DNA from: Bacteroidaceae bacterium
GTDB lineage: Bacteria; Bacteroidota; Bacteroidia; Bacteroidales; Bacteroidaceae
Direction: 5' to 3'
NCBI GenBank assembly: GCA_016280445.1
Contig: JAEEGS010000038.1
Coordinates: 1-64,000, forward strand
DNA: 64,000 nucleotides
Part shown: piece by piece, positions 34,868 to 43,543 of the stretch
Layout: each line of letters begins with the position of its first letter
Numbering within the stretch: the first letter of the stretch is position 1
Made by a program: the position numbers and the translations under genes
Notes under the pieces: model-generated
What the model saw: only the letters and a program-made list of their open reading frames with translations
Database searches by the model: none
What the model was told of the DNA's origin: nothing

Positions 34868-35734
34868 ATGGATGAGAAAGAACTGAAGGAGATATTTGAG
34901 TTTCTGCAAGGAGCTGGGGCGAACCCTCAGTTGTGTGATACGGAGGTGCCTTGTTTTGAGACATCGGTGAGAGCTGGCTTGCCTACGGAGAACTGGGCAG
35001 AAGAGGCGTTTGTGGAGATGATGTCGTTGCCGAGGAAGATGTTGGTGTCGAATCCTGCCATGATTGTGGACGTGAACGGGGATTCGATGGTGGATGCTGG
35101 CATCAGCGATGGTGACAGGGTGCTGGTACTGATGACGCAGCGGTTTCACGATGGTGACATCGTGGTGGCGAGGATTGACGATTGCTACACGGTGAAGTGC
35201 TTCTATGAGGACGATGAGGGGAAGCATTGGCTGGTGGCTCAAAATAAGGAGAAGGAGGATGAGTATCATCCTATCTTGTTGGAGGAGCAGGAGAATGTGC
35301 AGGTGTATGGTGTGGTGGCGTTTGTGATGAGGGCTGAACTTCGTGTGCCGACTCGCAACCTCCGACGACTGGTGAGCAAGGAGAAGGAGGAGAGAAGGAA
35401 GAATGAGGCGGTGCCTGAATGGAAGGTGAGGAGAACCATTAGGGAGATTGCAGGGGAGATTGAGGTGAGCCGATTGTGGTTTGCGGTGTATAAGATGATG
35501 GTGGACTTGAGCGTGGTGGATGATGGCGACATTGACGGCTTCTGCCAGATGGTGAGGGAGGAAGTGCCGAATCATGGGCATTTGCCTGTGACGAAAGACT
35601 TGCAGCGCATGGAGGTGGATAGCTTCGCGAGGTCGGTGGTGCTGTGGGACGAGAAAGATGCACCCGTGAAGGGCACTCGCTTTAAGCAATACAAGGAAAT
35701 AGCCCGAAAAACGGAGATTTTATTGATGCGGTGA
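34868..35734 (+). CDS. S24-family peptidase (LexA/UmuD-like) with extra C-terminal domain
   Basis: 288 residues. Residues 60-160 form a LexA/UmuD-type self-cleaving peptidase domain. VNGDSMVDAGISDGDRVLV carries the nucleophile Ser73, and CYTVKCFYED the Lys110 base. There is no N-terminal HTH. Instead the 110-residue C-terminal part (EWKVRRTIREIAGEIEVSRL and following) is helical and may bind DNA or a partner. Base composition returns to host-like here, marking the end of the AT-rich cargo. Probably the damage-responsive regulator of the mobile module; the eight-copy 10-mer array starts at its stop codon. Confidence 0.8.
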   Translation: MDEKELKEIFEFLQGAGANPQLCDTEVPCFETSVRAGLPTENWAEEAFVEMMSLPRKMLVSNPAMIVDVNGDSMVDAGISDGDRVLVLMTQRFHDGDIVVARIDDCYTVKCFYEDDEGKHWLVAQNKEKEDEYHPILLEEQENVQVYGVVAFVMRAELRVPTRNLRRLVSKEKEERRKNEAVPEWKVRRTIREIAGEIEVSRLWFAVYKMMVDLSVVDDGDIDGFCQMVREEVPNHGHLPVTKDLQRMEVDSFARSVVLWDEKDAPVKGTRFKQYKEIARKTEILLMR

Positions 35735-35871
35735 AAGTTTTAGGCTAAAAGTGAAAGTTTGGGGCAAAAACTTTCACAAACTTTCACCAAAATGAGGCAA
35801 TTTTAGGCAAAACTTTCACCAAGGGCGGTTGAAGGGGTAAAACTTTCACCCAAACTTTCACAAACTTTCAC
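35731..35871. repeat. Iteron-like array: eight copies of AAACTTTCAC
   Basis: Exact copies are on the minus strand at 35731-35740 and 35751-35760. On the plus strand they are at 35768-35777, 35778-35787, 35810-35819, 35840-35849, 35852-35861 and 35862-35871. Two pairs are directly abutting. The array overlaps the S24 stop codon and ends at the terminator stem. Confidence 0.9.
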
Positions 35872-35902
35872 CCGATGAGGATTTTCTTCATCGGGCTTTT
35901 TT
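35871..35902 (+). terminator. Terminator after the S24 gene
   Basis: A 10-bp stem with one G-U pair (35871-35880 with 35886-35895), then C and T6. Confidence 0.85.
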
Positions 35903-35909
35903 ATGTCCG

Positions 35910-35917
35910 TACCTTTG
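35910..35917 (+). promoter_or_regulatory. Probable -7 box before the small Cys-rich protein gene
   Basis: TACCTTTG followed by C matches the -7 consensus, but no good TTTG lies 19-21 bases upstream. The leader contains TTAAAGT heptamer repeats (35940-35967). Confidence 0.5.
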
Positions 35918-35977
35918 CAAACGAAAACCTCGATAAAGGTTAAAGTTTAAAGGTTAAAGTTTAAAGTAAAAAACAAG

Positions 35978-36319
35978 ATGAAGAAAGCTAAGTTTACATT
36001 GAACGATTTCGGGGTGCGAATCAAGAAGTGCTGCGCCTCGTGCGAATGGAAAGTTGAGACAAGGTTGCAGACGAAGCGATGCTGTACGAAGTTGAAAAAG
36101 GATGTAAGTCCGTGCGACTGCTGCAAATGTTGGAAGATGAGCCAACAAATGATGGAGGTGCGCAAGTCGGTGGGGCAAATCAAGCGGAGAGAGTACCAGC
36201 TGTTCCTCTTGCAGATTCGCGAGAGAGAGATGAAAGAGGGTGTGGAGGAAGGACGCGATGTGATGGACATTCGAGCAGAATATGAAAGCCAATACGGCTC
36301 CATATATATGAACTTTTAA
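35978..36319 (+). CDS. Small Cys-rich protein
   Basis: 113 residues. The N-terminal half holds nine cysteines in CCASC, RCCTK and CDCCKC groups, which could bind one or two zinc ions. The C-terminal half is a charged helix rich in Glu, Arg and Met (REREMKEGVEEGRDVMDIR). No family recognised. Position between the S24 peptidase and the primase, with host-like composition, fits a conserved accessory gene of this mobile module; a DNA- or RNA-binding role is only a guess from the zinc-finger-like cysteines. Confidence 0.65.
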   Translation: MKKAKFTLNDFGVRIKKCCASCEWKVETRLQTKRCCTKLKKDVSPCDCCKCWKMSQQMMEVRKSVGQIKRREYQLFLLQIREREMKEGVEEGRDVMDIRAEYESQYGSIYMNF

Positions 36320-36408
36320 TTATTCAACCTGAGTTGAAGTGAGGAATTTTTCACGTGAATAAGCTGGCCAGCAATTCCAAACTTCTCCTCACAAAACAAC
36401 TCACAATT

Positions 36409-36789
36409 ATGAAAAAGTATTTAAGCAACAAGACAATTCAGAGAGAGGTAACGGTGGAAGGAACGATGACTTTCGCCAAGTTGGAAAACGGACTTCACAC
36501 GAGCGACTTTGTGTGCTGCGAGAACGTGCAGATGGAGGCTTTCTCCGGCAAGTGCAAGGTGCAGATTATGCGCGACGGCAACGTGTACATCACGGAACTG
36601 CCGAAGCGATTCCGCAACACGCCCATCTTCCGAGAGGACAACAGCTCGCTCAGCCTGGGAATGAACGGGAAATACTACTTCGTGTTCACGCTGGATGAGG
36701 GTCGCGAGGAGGAACTGCCGGAGCTGCTGGTGAGACAGGCGAAGGCGATTGCGAGGAAAGTGATTGACAGTTTAGAGTTTAACGGTTAA
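36409..36789 (+). CDS. Hypothetical protein upstream of the VirE-like primase
   Basis: 126 residues from the ATG at 36409; an upstream in-frame start adds an unlikely leader. The sequence is beta-rich and soluble: REVTVEGTMTFAKLENG, VQIMRDGNVYITELPKRF, YYFVFTLDEGREEELP, ending in a helix (ARKVIDSLEF). No family recognised. It lies 12 bases before the primase start and is surely cotranscribed with it. The intervening bases contain two GGTTAAA heptamers. Confidence 0.65.
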   Translation: MKKYLSNKTIQREVTVEGTMTFAKLENGLHTSDFVCCENVQMEAFSGKCKVQIMRDGNVYITELPKRFRNTPIFREDNSSLSLGMNGKYYFVFTLDEGREEELPELLVRQAKAIARKVIDSLEFNG

Positions 36790-36801
36790 AGGTTAAAGAC
36801 G

Positions 36802-39177
36802 ATGAGCGTACACATGATTTATTATAAGGACGGGGCGAAAATGATGCGCCCTGTCCACACACGTGAGCAGTATCTGGCTCTGCGTGGAAGTGCTCAGCAG
36901 AAGGAGACGCTGAAGGCTGTTCGTGAGGGTGACGAGAAGGCGAAGAGCCGTCTGGTGCAGATGAACTACTCGTGCTTGCCTAATGAGGATGGCCACCTGA
37001 AGGGCTGCACCAAGATGAGCACCAGCGTAGGCATGGACATCGACCACATCAAACCCGAGGAGATGCCAGCGCTGAAGGAACGCATCCTCAGCAAGAAAGA
37101 CGAACTGGGCTTGCTGATGCTGGAGGAGAGCGCACGAAAGCAGGGGTATCACCTGGTGTTCAAGCGTAAACCTGAGTTGAATCAGGAGGAGAACCTGAAG
37201 TGGGCAAGCGAGGTGCTGGAGGTGGAGTTCGACAAAGGCGCGAAGGACATCACGCGGGTGTTCTTCACGACGACGGAGACGGAACTGATTTATCTCGACG
37301 ATGAGATATTTGAGAAGAAAGAGACCCTCTCCCCAGCCCTCCCCCGTAATGGGGAGGGAGACCATGCGGGGTCTTTGTCATTAGGAAACAAGCCGGATGG
37401 TTCTCCCCATTATGGGGGTAGCGACCGAGAAACGGAGAGACTAAATGTCTCTACGTCGGGAGCGACCGAGGCAAGTGCTCTTGCTGAGGACGGGCAAGTC
37501 CGTCAGGACAGAGAGGGTCTTTACTACAACGGGATTCTCTTTTCGGACATCGTGGCGAAGTATTGGGAGCTGTTCAACGACGGAAAGGAGCCTGTGGATG
37601 GCGACAGGAACGTGCTGACGTTCGAGCTGGCTGTGACGCTCCGCAGCATCTGCGGATATTCGCTGGAGAAGATGATGCAGATCATCCCGAACTACTGGCT
37701 GCCGGAACACGAGCGCAGCGAGGCTCTCCCCATTACGGGGGAGCGGGGAGAGGGTCTTGACCTTGAGTGGCGCAAGACCATCGAGAATGCGCTGAAGGAG
37801 CCGAAGAAGGGGATGCCTTTCCGACTGAAGCAGGTGCTGGCCGCGCTGAAATCGACCGCTGCGGTGAAGGCTTGTGGCGGCACGCTGACTACACCTCCTC
37901 CGATGCCGAAGAAGTTGCCGCCACTTGTAAAGTTGTTGACGAAGAACGTGCCCTGGTTCTACAAGCCTGCTGTGGCGAATGCGGTGTTCCCAGCGTTGGG
38001 TGCCCACCTGCACGGAGTGAAGTTCCGCTACTGGGACAACGTGGAGCATGAGGCAACCTTCATGAACGTGCTGATTGGCCGTCAGAGCATCGGCAAGGGC
38101 ACCATCAAGAAGCCTATCGAGTACATCATGGAGGACATCAAGCAGCGCGACATCCCCAACCGCCAGCGTGAGGCCGATTGGAAGCAGAAGAATCCGGGAG
38201 CGAAGCAGAAGAAAGACCCGCGTCCGACAGACATCTGCATCCAGATGCTCATTGACAACCTGACAGATGCGGTCTTCAACCAGCGCATCATCGATGCCCA
38301 CAACAACGGCCAGCGTTTCATCTACACGATTGTCGATGAGATTGAGGGCTTGAAGAAGGTGACCTCGAAGGGAACGGTAGATGAAGTGGGCTTGCTGATT
38401 CGCAAGGCATTTGACAACTCCGATGCCGGTCAGGAGCGTGTGGGAGCGGATTCGGTATCAGGAATCGCCCCCCTAAGATGGAACTTCAACGCCTCGACCA
38501 CCCCTCCCAATGCCCGCAAGTTCTTCTTCAAGATGGTGAACGACGGAACCGTGAGCCGACTGGATGTCTCGACCATTATCAAGGCGGATGATGACGATGA
38601 CACGGCTCCTATCTTGGGCATCTACGACCATCAGTTCGCGAATGAGCTGAAGCCCTACATCGACCGTCTGGAGGCTGCCAGCGGCTTGATAGAGTGCCCA
38701 CAGGCCAAACGTCTGTCGCTCGAGATGAAGAAGGAGAACGGCGATGCGGCCAAGCTCTACGACTCGGAAGCGTACAGGGTGCTCTCTTATCGCGCCAACG
38801 TGATTGCCTGGCTGAAAGGGATGGTGCTCTATGTGGCGCACGACTACAAATGGTCGAAGGAGATAGCCGAGTTCGTCCGCTGGAGCCAGCAGTACAACCT
38901 CTGGTGCAAGATGCTCTACTTCGGTCAGCAACTGGAGAAGGAACTGCGCGAGGAAGTGGAGATTCAGCGTCAGTCGGGGCCACAAAACCTGCTGGAGCTG
39001 TTGCCCGACGAGTTCTCGAAGGAGCAGTATCGTCTGATGCGGCAGCAGCAAGGGCGAGGCGGTGACGGTGAAAGCACCCTGCGTGTCTGGGCAAAGAGAG
39101 GGTATATCTTCTTTGACAACACTTCCAGCTGCTATTGCAAGACGGAGGAATATAAACGAACTAAGGCGAGAGTGTAG
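36802..39177 (+). CDS. VirE/BT4734-like primase with P-loop helicase domain
   Basis: 791 residues. The N-terminal domain (1-170, with GMDIDHIKPEEMP and GYHLVFKRKPEL) is the BT4734-like/VirE-N primase-like domain. The C-terminal half (about 365-791) is a DUF3987-like helicase part, with Walker A-type GRQSIGKGT (near 427) and Walker B IVDEIEGL (near 512). Such proteins recur in Bacteroidales mobile loci and are thought to prime or unwind DNA. Residues about 174-232 are encoded by an inserted copy of the dispersed repeat, read in frame. A second fragment (37728-37757) encodes LPITGERGEG. These segments are likely disordered insertions between domains. The stop codon abuts the 29-mer at 39177. 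Confidence 0.85.
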   Translation: MSVHMIYYKDGAKMMRPVHTREQYLALRGSAQQKETLKAVREGDEKAKSRLVQMNYSCLPNEDGHLKGCTKMSTSVGMDIDHIKPEEMPALKERILSKKDELGLLMLEESARKQGYHLVFKRKPELNQEENLKWASEVLEVEFDKGAKDITRVFFTTTETELIYLDDEIFEKKETLSPALPRNGEGDHAGSLSLGNKPDGSPHYGGSDRETERLNVSTSGATEASALAEDGQVRQDREGLYYNGILFSDIVAKYWELFNDGKEPVDGDRNVLTFELAVTLRSICGYSLEKMMQIIPNYWLPEHERSEALPITGERGEGLDLEWRKTIENALKEPKKGMPFRLKQVLAALKSTAAVKACGGTLTTPPPMPKKLPPLVKLLTKNVPWFYKPAVANAVFPALGAHLHGVKFRYWDNVEHEATFMNVLIGRQSIGKGTIKKPIEYIMEDIKQRDIPNRQREADWKQKNPGAKQKKDPRPTDICIQMLIDNLTDAVFNQRIIDAHNNGQRFIYTIVDEIEGLKKVTSKGTVDEVGLLIRKAFDNSDAGQERVGADSVSGIAPLRWNFNASTTPPNARKFFFKMVNDGTVSRLDVSTIIKADDDDDTAPILGIYDHQFANELKPYIDRLEAASGLIECPQAKRLSLEMKKENGDAAKLYDSEAYRVLSYRANVIAWLKGMVLYVAHDYKWSKEIAEFVRWSQQYNLWCKMLYFGQQLEKELREEVEIQRQSGPQNLLELLPDEFSKEQYRLMRQQQGRGGDGESTLRVWAKRGYIFFDNTSSCYCKTEEYKRTKARV
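37321..37520. repeat. Dispersed repeat, in-frame copy inside the primase gene (core 37393-37498)
   Basis: The reverse complement of 37393-37498 equals 20580-20685 at 104 of 106 bases. The outer parts (CTCTCCCCAGCCCTCCCCCG at 37325-37344, and GACAGAGAGGGTCT on the right) also match the flanks of the other copy. The reading frame stays open through it. Confidence 0.92.
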
Positions 39178-39205
39178 CGTTACAGTTGTTACAGTTGTTA
39201 CAGTT
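39177..39205 (+). repeat. Third copy of the GTTACAGTT 29-mer
   Basis: Identical to 22044-22072, and begins at the last base of the primase stop codon. It is followed by TAACGATAACC-type repeats (39206-39240) and TACATTATAAATTATACATT (39292-39311). Confidence 0.9.
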
Positions 39206-39316
39206 AATAATAACCTTAACGATAACCATAACGATAACAACCGTCCGGATAGTGGTTAAGGTTTGGCTAAGGTTTCCTAGCCGAATGGTATTATACATTA
39301 TAAATTATACATTATC

Positions 39317-39760
39317 ATGCTACCAAGAGGAATCAGAAACAACAATCCGCTGAACATCCGCAGAAGCAAGGATCAGTGGAAGGGAATGGAAGAGGTGCAG
39401 ACTGACCGCGCCTTCGTACAGTTCAAGGCAATGGAATGGGGCTACAGAGCCGCCTTCCTACTGCTGAGGACATATCGAGTGAAGTACAAACGTTACTCCG
39501 TGCGCACCATCATCGAGCGGTGGGCACCTGAGAATGAGAACCACACGCAGGCGTACATCGACCGGGTGTGCAAGGAGATGGGTGTGCCGCCCCACTTCAT
39601 CCTGAACATCGGCAGCCTCGACGAGGAGGACACCTACTGGGCGTGCGAACTCGCCCGAGCGATGGTGCTGGTGGAGAACGGCAACAAGTATGCCCACCTC
39701 ATCAAGAGGGAGGACATCCGGAAAGGCTATGCGCTGGCGTTTGAGCCTCCCGACCACTAA
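39317..39760 (+). CDS. P5-like structural/lytic protein
   Basis: 147 residues. It opens LPRGIRNNNPLNIRRSKDQW, then FVQFKAMEWGYRAAFLLL, IIERWAPENENHTQAYIDRV and AMVLVENGNKYA. This is the pattern of the proteins annotated 'structural protein P5' by relation to phage PRD1-type and lysozyme-associated proteins, common in Bacteroidales prophage-like or mobile loci. It possibly acts on the cell wall. It has no signal peptide. It closes the right arm of the island and is followed by a terminator. Confidence 0.75.
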   Translation: MLPRGIRNNNPLNIRRSKDQWKGMEEVQTDRAFVQFKAMEWGYRAAFLLLRTYRVKYKRYSVRTIIERWAPENENHTQAYIDRVCKEMGVPPHFILNIGSLDEEDTYWACELARAMVLVENGNKYAHLIKREDIRKGYALAFEPPDH

Positions 39761-39855
39761 AGGGGATGAAACTGTGAGTAAATGAACAATTAACGATTAA
39801 CAACGCATCCGATGCTGATGGATACACGGCTCGGATGCGGATGTGCATGTTACAA

Positions 39856-39894
39856 AAAAAAGTCTCCCGCATTCACAGAACACGGGAGACTTTT
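39856..39894 (+). terminator. Terminator at the right end of the island
   Basis: AAAAGTCTCCCG pairs with CGGGAGACTTTT around a 13-base loop, with A and T tracts on both sides, so it could work in both directions. Confidence 0.85.
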
Positions 39895-39923
39895 CAATTA
39901 TCCTATAAAAACCTGTCCGTGCA

Positions 39924-39956
39924 TTTGGTGAGATGGAAGAAAAAGTGTTACCTTTG
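39924..39956 (+). promoter_or_regulatory. Promoter of mutS
   Basis: TTTG (39924-39927), 21 bases, TACCTTTG (39949-39956), 25 bases before the ATG. Confidence 0.75.
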
Positions 39957-39981
39957 TAGGCAAATGAATTGACAACAGAAT

Positions 39982-42609
39982 ATGGCGAAGAAGGAAGAAC
40001 TCACCCCGATGATGAAACAGTTTTACGATTTCAAGGCAAAGCACCCCGATGCCTTGCTGCTGTTTCGTTGCGGTGACTTCTATGAGACATACAACGAGGA
40101 TGCCAGTGTGGCGGCTGAGATTCTGGGCATCACGCTGACGAAGCGGAGCAGTGTGGCGGGCACCTCGGCCAGCGGAACGGCTATGGCGGGCTTCCCCTAT
40201 CATGCGCTGGATTCGTATCTGCCCAAACTCATCCGGGCAGGCAAGCGTGTGGCCATCTGCGACCAACTGGAGGACCCGAAACTGACGAAGAAGTTGGTGA
40301 AGCGCGGTATCACGGAGTTGGTGACCCCAGGTGTGGCGCTGACTGACAACGTGCTGAACACCAAGGAGAACAACTTCCTGGCTTCCGTCCACTTTGGCAA
40401 GTCGGCCTGTGGTGTGGCATTGCTCGACATCTCGACGGGCGAATTTCTCTGTGCCGAGGGGACAACCGACTATGTGGACAAGCTCCTCACCAACTTCTCT
40501 CCCAAGGAGGTGCTCTTCGAGCGCGGCAAACGCCCCATGTTCGAAGGCAACTTCGGCAGCAAGTTCTTCACCTACGAACTGGACGACTGGATTTACACCG
40601 ACGATGCGGCACGGAAGAAACTCTTGGCACACTTCGGCACCAAGAACCTGAAGGGATACGGTGTGGAGCATCTCAAAAATGGTGTTGTGGCCGCTGGAGC
40701 CGTGCTCTTCTATCTGGAACAGACCCTGCACACACACATCTCGCACATCCGCAACATCCGTCAGATAGAGGAAAACCGCTATGTGAGGATGGATAAGTTC
40801 ACGGTGAGGAGCCTGGAACTCCTCGGCTCGATGAACGAAGGCGGCAACAGCCTCTTGTCAGTTCTCGACAAGACGATTAGCCCGATGGGCGCGCGTCTGC
40901 TGCGAAGATGGTTAGTGTTCCCCCTGAAGGAAATCAAGCCCATCGTGGAACGCCAAAACGTGGTGGAGCACTTCTTCCGCGAACCCGAACTGCGCGACGG
41001 CATCGAAGAATTGCTGCATCAGATAGGCGACTTGGAGCGCATCGCCAGCAAGGTGGCGGTGGGCAGAGTGAACCCCCGCGAGATGGTGCAGTTGATGTTG
41101 GCGCTGGATGCGATAGAACCCATCAAGAACCTCTGCCAGGCCACCGACAGCGAGAGCCTGCAGCGCCTGGGCGAGCAGTTGGATGCCTGCATCCCTCTGC
41201 GCGACCGCATCAGAAAGGAGTTGAACCCCTCGCCGCCTATTCTGGTGAACAAGGGCAACGTCATCGCCAACGGTGTGAATGCCGAACTCGATGAACTGCG
41301 GCAAATCGCCTATTCAGGCAAGGACTATCTCCTGCAAATCCAGCAACGTGAGGCAGAAGCCACGGGCATACAGAGCCTGAAAATCGGCTTCAACAACGTG
41401 TTTGGCTACTATATGGAAGTGCGCAACACCTACAAGGATATGGTGCCGCAAGATTGGATTCGCAAGCAGACCTTGACCCAGGCGGAGCGCTACATCACCC
41501 AAGAACTGAAGGAATACGAAGAGAAGATTCTGGGAGCGGAAGAGAAGATTCTTTCGCTGGAGATGAGGCTTTTCAGCGAGTTGGTGGTGGCGGCGGCCGA
41601 CTACATCCCGCAGATACAGACAGATGCCGCATTGATTGGAAAGATAGATTGCCTCCTCTCATTCGCCATCGCCGCAAAGGAATACCGATACAACCGACCT
41701 GTGGTGGACGAGAGTATGGTCATCGACATCAAGCAGGGGCGTCACCCCGTGATTGAAAGGCAGATGCCGGTGGGCGAGGAGTATGTGGCCAATGACCTCT
41801 ACCTCGACTCCGACAAGCAGCAAATCATCATCCTCACAGGTCCCAACATGGCGGGTAAGTCGGCATTGCTCCGACAGACGGCCCTCATCACCATTCTGGC
41901 GCAGATAGGAAGTTTCGTGCCTGCCGATAGCGCCCGCATCGGATTGACCGATAAGATTTTCACCCGTGTGGGAGCCTCCGATAACATCTCGGTGGGCGAA
42001 TCCACTTTCATGGTGGAGATGAACGAGGCGGCCAGCATCCTGAACAACCTGAGCGCCCGCTCGTTGGTGCTCTTCGACGAACTGGGGCGAGGCACTTCCA
42101 CCTACGACGGTATCTCCATCGCGTGGTCGATTGTGGAGTACATCCACGAGAACCCGAAGGCGCACGCAAGAACGCTCTTTGCCACCCACTATCACGAACT
42201 GAATGAGATGGAGAAGATGATGCCGAGGGTGAAGAACTTCAACGTAAGTGTGAAGGAAGTAGACGGGCGTGTCATCTTCATGCGCAAACTGGTGCCAGGA
42301 GGCAGCGAACATTCGTTCGGTATCCATGTGGCGAAGATTGCGGGAATGGTGCCAAGCGTGGTGAAACGCGCTGAGCAGGTGATGAAAGAACTCGAAGCCA
42401 ACAACTCAGGCGATGGCATCAGCCGTCCGAAGACAGAAACCATCCAGACGGTGAGCAAGAGCGGCATGCAACTCAGTTTCTTCCAACTGGACGACCCTGT
42501 GCTGTGCCAGATTCGGGACGAAATACTCAATCTCGACATCAACAGCCTCACACCGCTGGAGGCTCTCAACAAACTCAACGAAATCAAACGCATTGTACGC
42601 GGCAAATAA
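39982..42609 (+). CDS. mutS: DNA mismatch repair protein MutS
   Basis: 875 residues, full length. It recognises base mismatches and starts mismatch repair with MutL. The mismatch-contacting Phe-x-Glu is in [13 protein letters not shown] near residue 33. The clamp and lever helices occupy the middle. The ATPase has Walker [15 protein letters not shown] (near 619) and Walker [17 protein letters not shown], followed by FATHYHEL and the HTH dimer region. A short C-terminal tail is present. The downstream gene starts 31 bases later and is likely cotranscribed. Confidence 0.98.
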   Translation: MAKKEELTPMMKQFYDFKAKHPDALLLFRCGDFYETYNEDASVAAEILGITLTKRSSVAGTSASGTAMAGFPYHALDSYLPKLIRAGKRVAICDQLEDPKLTKKLVKRGITELVTPGVALTDNVLNTKENNFLASVHFGKSACGVALLDISTGEFLCAEGTTDYVDKLLTNFSPKEVLFERGKRPMFEGNFGSKFFTYELDDWIYTDDAARKKLLAHFGTKNLKGYGVEHLKNGVVAAGAVLFYLEQTLHTHISHIRNIRQIEENRYVRMDKFTVRSLELLGSMNEGGNSLLSVLDKTISPMGARLLRRWLVFPLKEIKPIVERQNVVEHFFREPELRDGIEELLHQIGDLERIASKVAVGRVNPREMVQLMLALDAIEPIKNLCQATDSESLQRLGEQLDACIPLRDRIRKELNPSPPILVNKGNVIANGVNAELDELRQIAYSGKDYLLQIQQREAEATGIQSLKIGFNNVFGYYMEVRNTYKDMVPQDWIRKQTLTQAERYITQELKEYEEKILGAEEKILSLEMRLFSELVVAAADYIPQIQTDAALIGKIDCLLSFAIAAKEYRYNRPVVDESMVIDIKQGRHPVIERQMPVGEEYVANDLYLDSDKQQIIILTGPNMAGKSALLRQTALITILAQIGSFVPADSARIGLTDKIFTRVGASDNISVGESTFMVEMNEAASILNNLSARSLVLFDELGRGTSTYDGISIAWSIVEYIHENPKAHARTLFATHYHELNEMEKMMPRVKNFNVSVKEVDGRVIFMRKLVPGGSEHSFGIHVAKIAGMVPSVVKRAEQVMKELEANNSGDGISRPKTETIQTVSKSGMQLSFFQLDDPVLCQIRDEILNLDINSLTPLEALNKLNEIKRIVRGK

Positions 42610-42640
42610 ATCTTCAACCACCTAATACCTATCATTTCAT

Positions 42641-43543
42641 ATGGCAAAGTCAAAGATTATACGTAATGAGACCCCCTTCTCTGCGGTGTCTGATGCCTTG
42701 GCGTCATTTTTCCAAATCTTCACAGGGGGTAGTGCCTTTAGTGTCGGCAACCTGAAGCATGCCGACATTTGTATTGGCAATGAGCACTACAAAGCCCGCG
42801 GAATCATGCTTCACGGTAGTCGGGTGAATGAGTGCTACCGCCTTTCGCTCGAAGATGAATCGGAGAACGAGAAGTCTCTCGTGCTCCGGCGCATGGTGAA
42901 AGACTTTGTCAAACAGCACCCTAACTGCGACAAGTTGCTGAAGCGGGAATGGGAACTCTTCCAGCAACTGAAGATGTATGAGTGCCCCTATCTGGTGAAA
43001 CTGATTGACTATATCGAAGAGGAAGGCGCACTCATCAGCGAACTCATTCCTGGCCTTCCGCTCCACCTCTTCGTCAAGCAGGATCCGGAGTATTACTTCA
43101 AGCGTAAAACAACTTTGAGGATGCTGAAGCAACTGGTCAAATCTATCGGATTCCTCCACAGCAAAGGGATGTGCCATCTCGATATCACTCCCGCCTGCAT
43201 TCTGGTGAAAGCAGATGCGGAGCACAACATCGTGCTCCTGAACAACGGTCTTGCAGCAGCCACTTACGACCATTTGCCGCTTGGCTGCTGCATCGACACA
43301 GACATGCCGCCAGAACTGAAGAACGGAACGGGCTATGACCCACGCACCGACATCTGGCAAATTGGCAAAATCATCCGCATGATTATTGAAGTGAGGAAGA
43401 AAGACCCCACACGCGCCAGCAACCACCTGAAATTGATTGCCTCCAAGTGCATGAAGTCTAAGATGGAAGACCGCTACAGCAATGTCAATGAGATTCTCCA
43501 AGACCTCGAGACGTGGGAGCATCTCTACGACCGCTTTAATTAA
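42641..43543 (+). CDS. Protein-kinase-like protein, probable pseudokinase
   Basis: 300 residues. The C-terminal 200 residues follow the kinase C-lobe: LKMYECPYLVKLIDYIEEEG, a hinge ELIPGLPLHLFV, the catalytic loop CHLDITPACILVK (near 178) and YDPRTDIWQIGKIIRMII (the DxWxxG helix). Key positions are changed: no glycine loop, no clear VAIK Lys, Cys in place of the loop Asn, and LNNG in place of DFG. ATP-dependent phosphotransfer is therefore unlikely, although the HxD Asp remains. The N-terminal 70 residues are unrelated. Cotranscribed with mutS, which is an unexplained pairing. Confidence 0.75.
   Translation: MAKSKIIRNETPFSAVSDALASFFQIFTGGSAFSVGNLKHADICIGNEHYKARGIMLHGSRVNECYRLSLEDESENEKSLVLRRMVKDFVKQHPNCDKLLKREWELFQQLKMYECPYLVKLIDYIEEEGALISELIPGLPLHLFVKQDPEYYFKRKTTLRMLKQLVKSIGFLHSKGMCHLDITPACILVKADAEHNIVLLNNGLAAATYDHLPLGCCIDTDMPPELKNGTGYDPRTDIWQIGKIIRMIIEVRKKDPTRASNHLKLIASKCMKSKMEDRYSNVNEILQDLETWEHLYDRFN

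Noticed and set aside
34868..35689. Antisense frame rich in His and Leu opposite the S24 gene
   Set aside because: Shadow of an intact S24 peptidase with conserved Ser and Lys.
22044..39205. Attachment sites of a tyrosine-recombinase element
   Set aside because: No integrase, transposase or relaxase gene is found in the window and the 29-mers are not next to a tRNA gene.
42641..43543. Active serine/threonine kinase
   Set aside because: Several catalytic positions are replaced, so pseudokinase is the better call.
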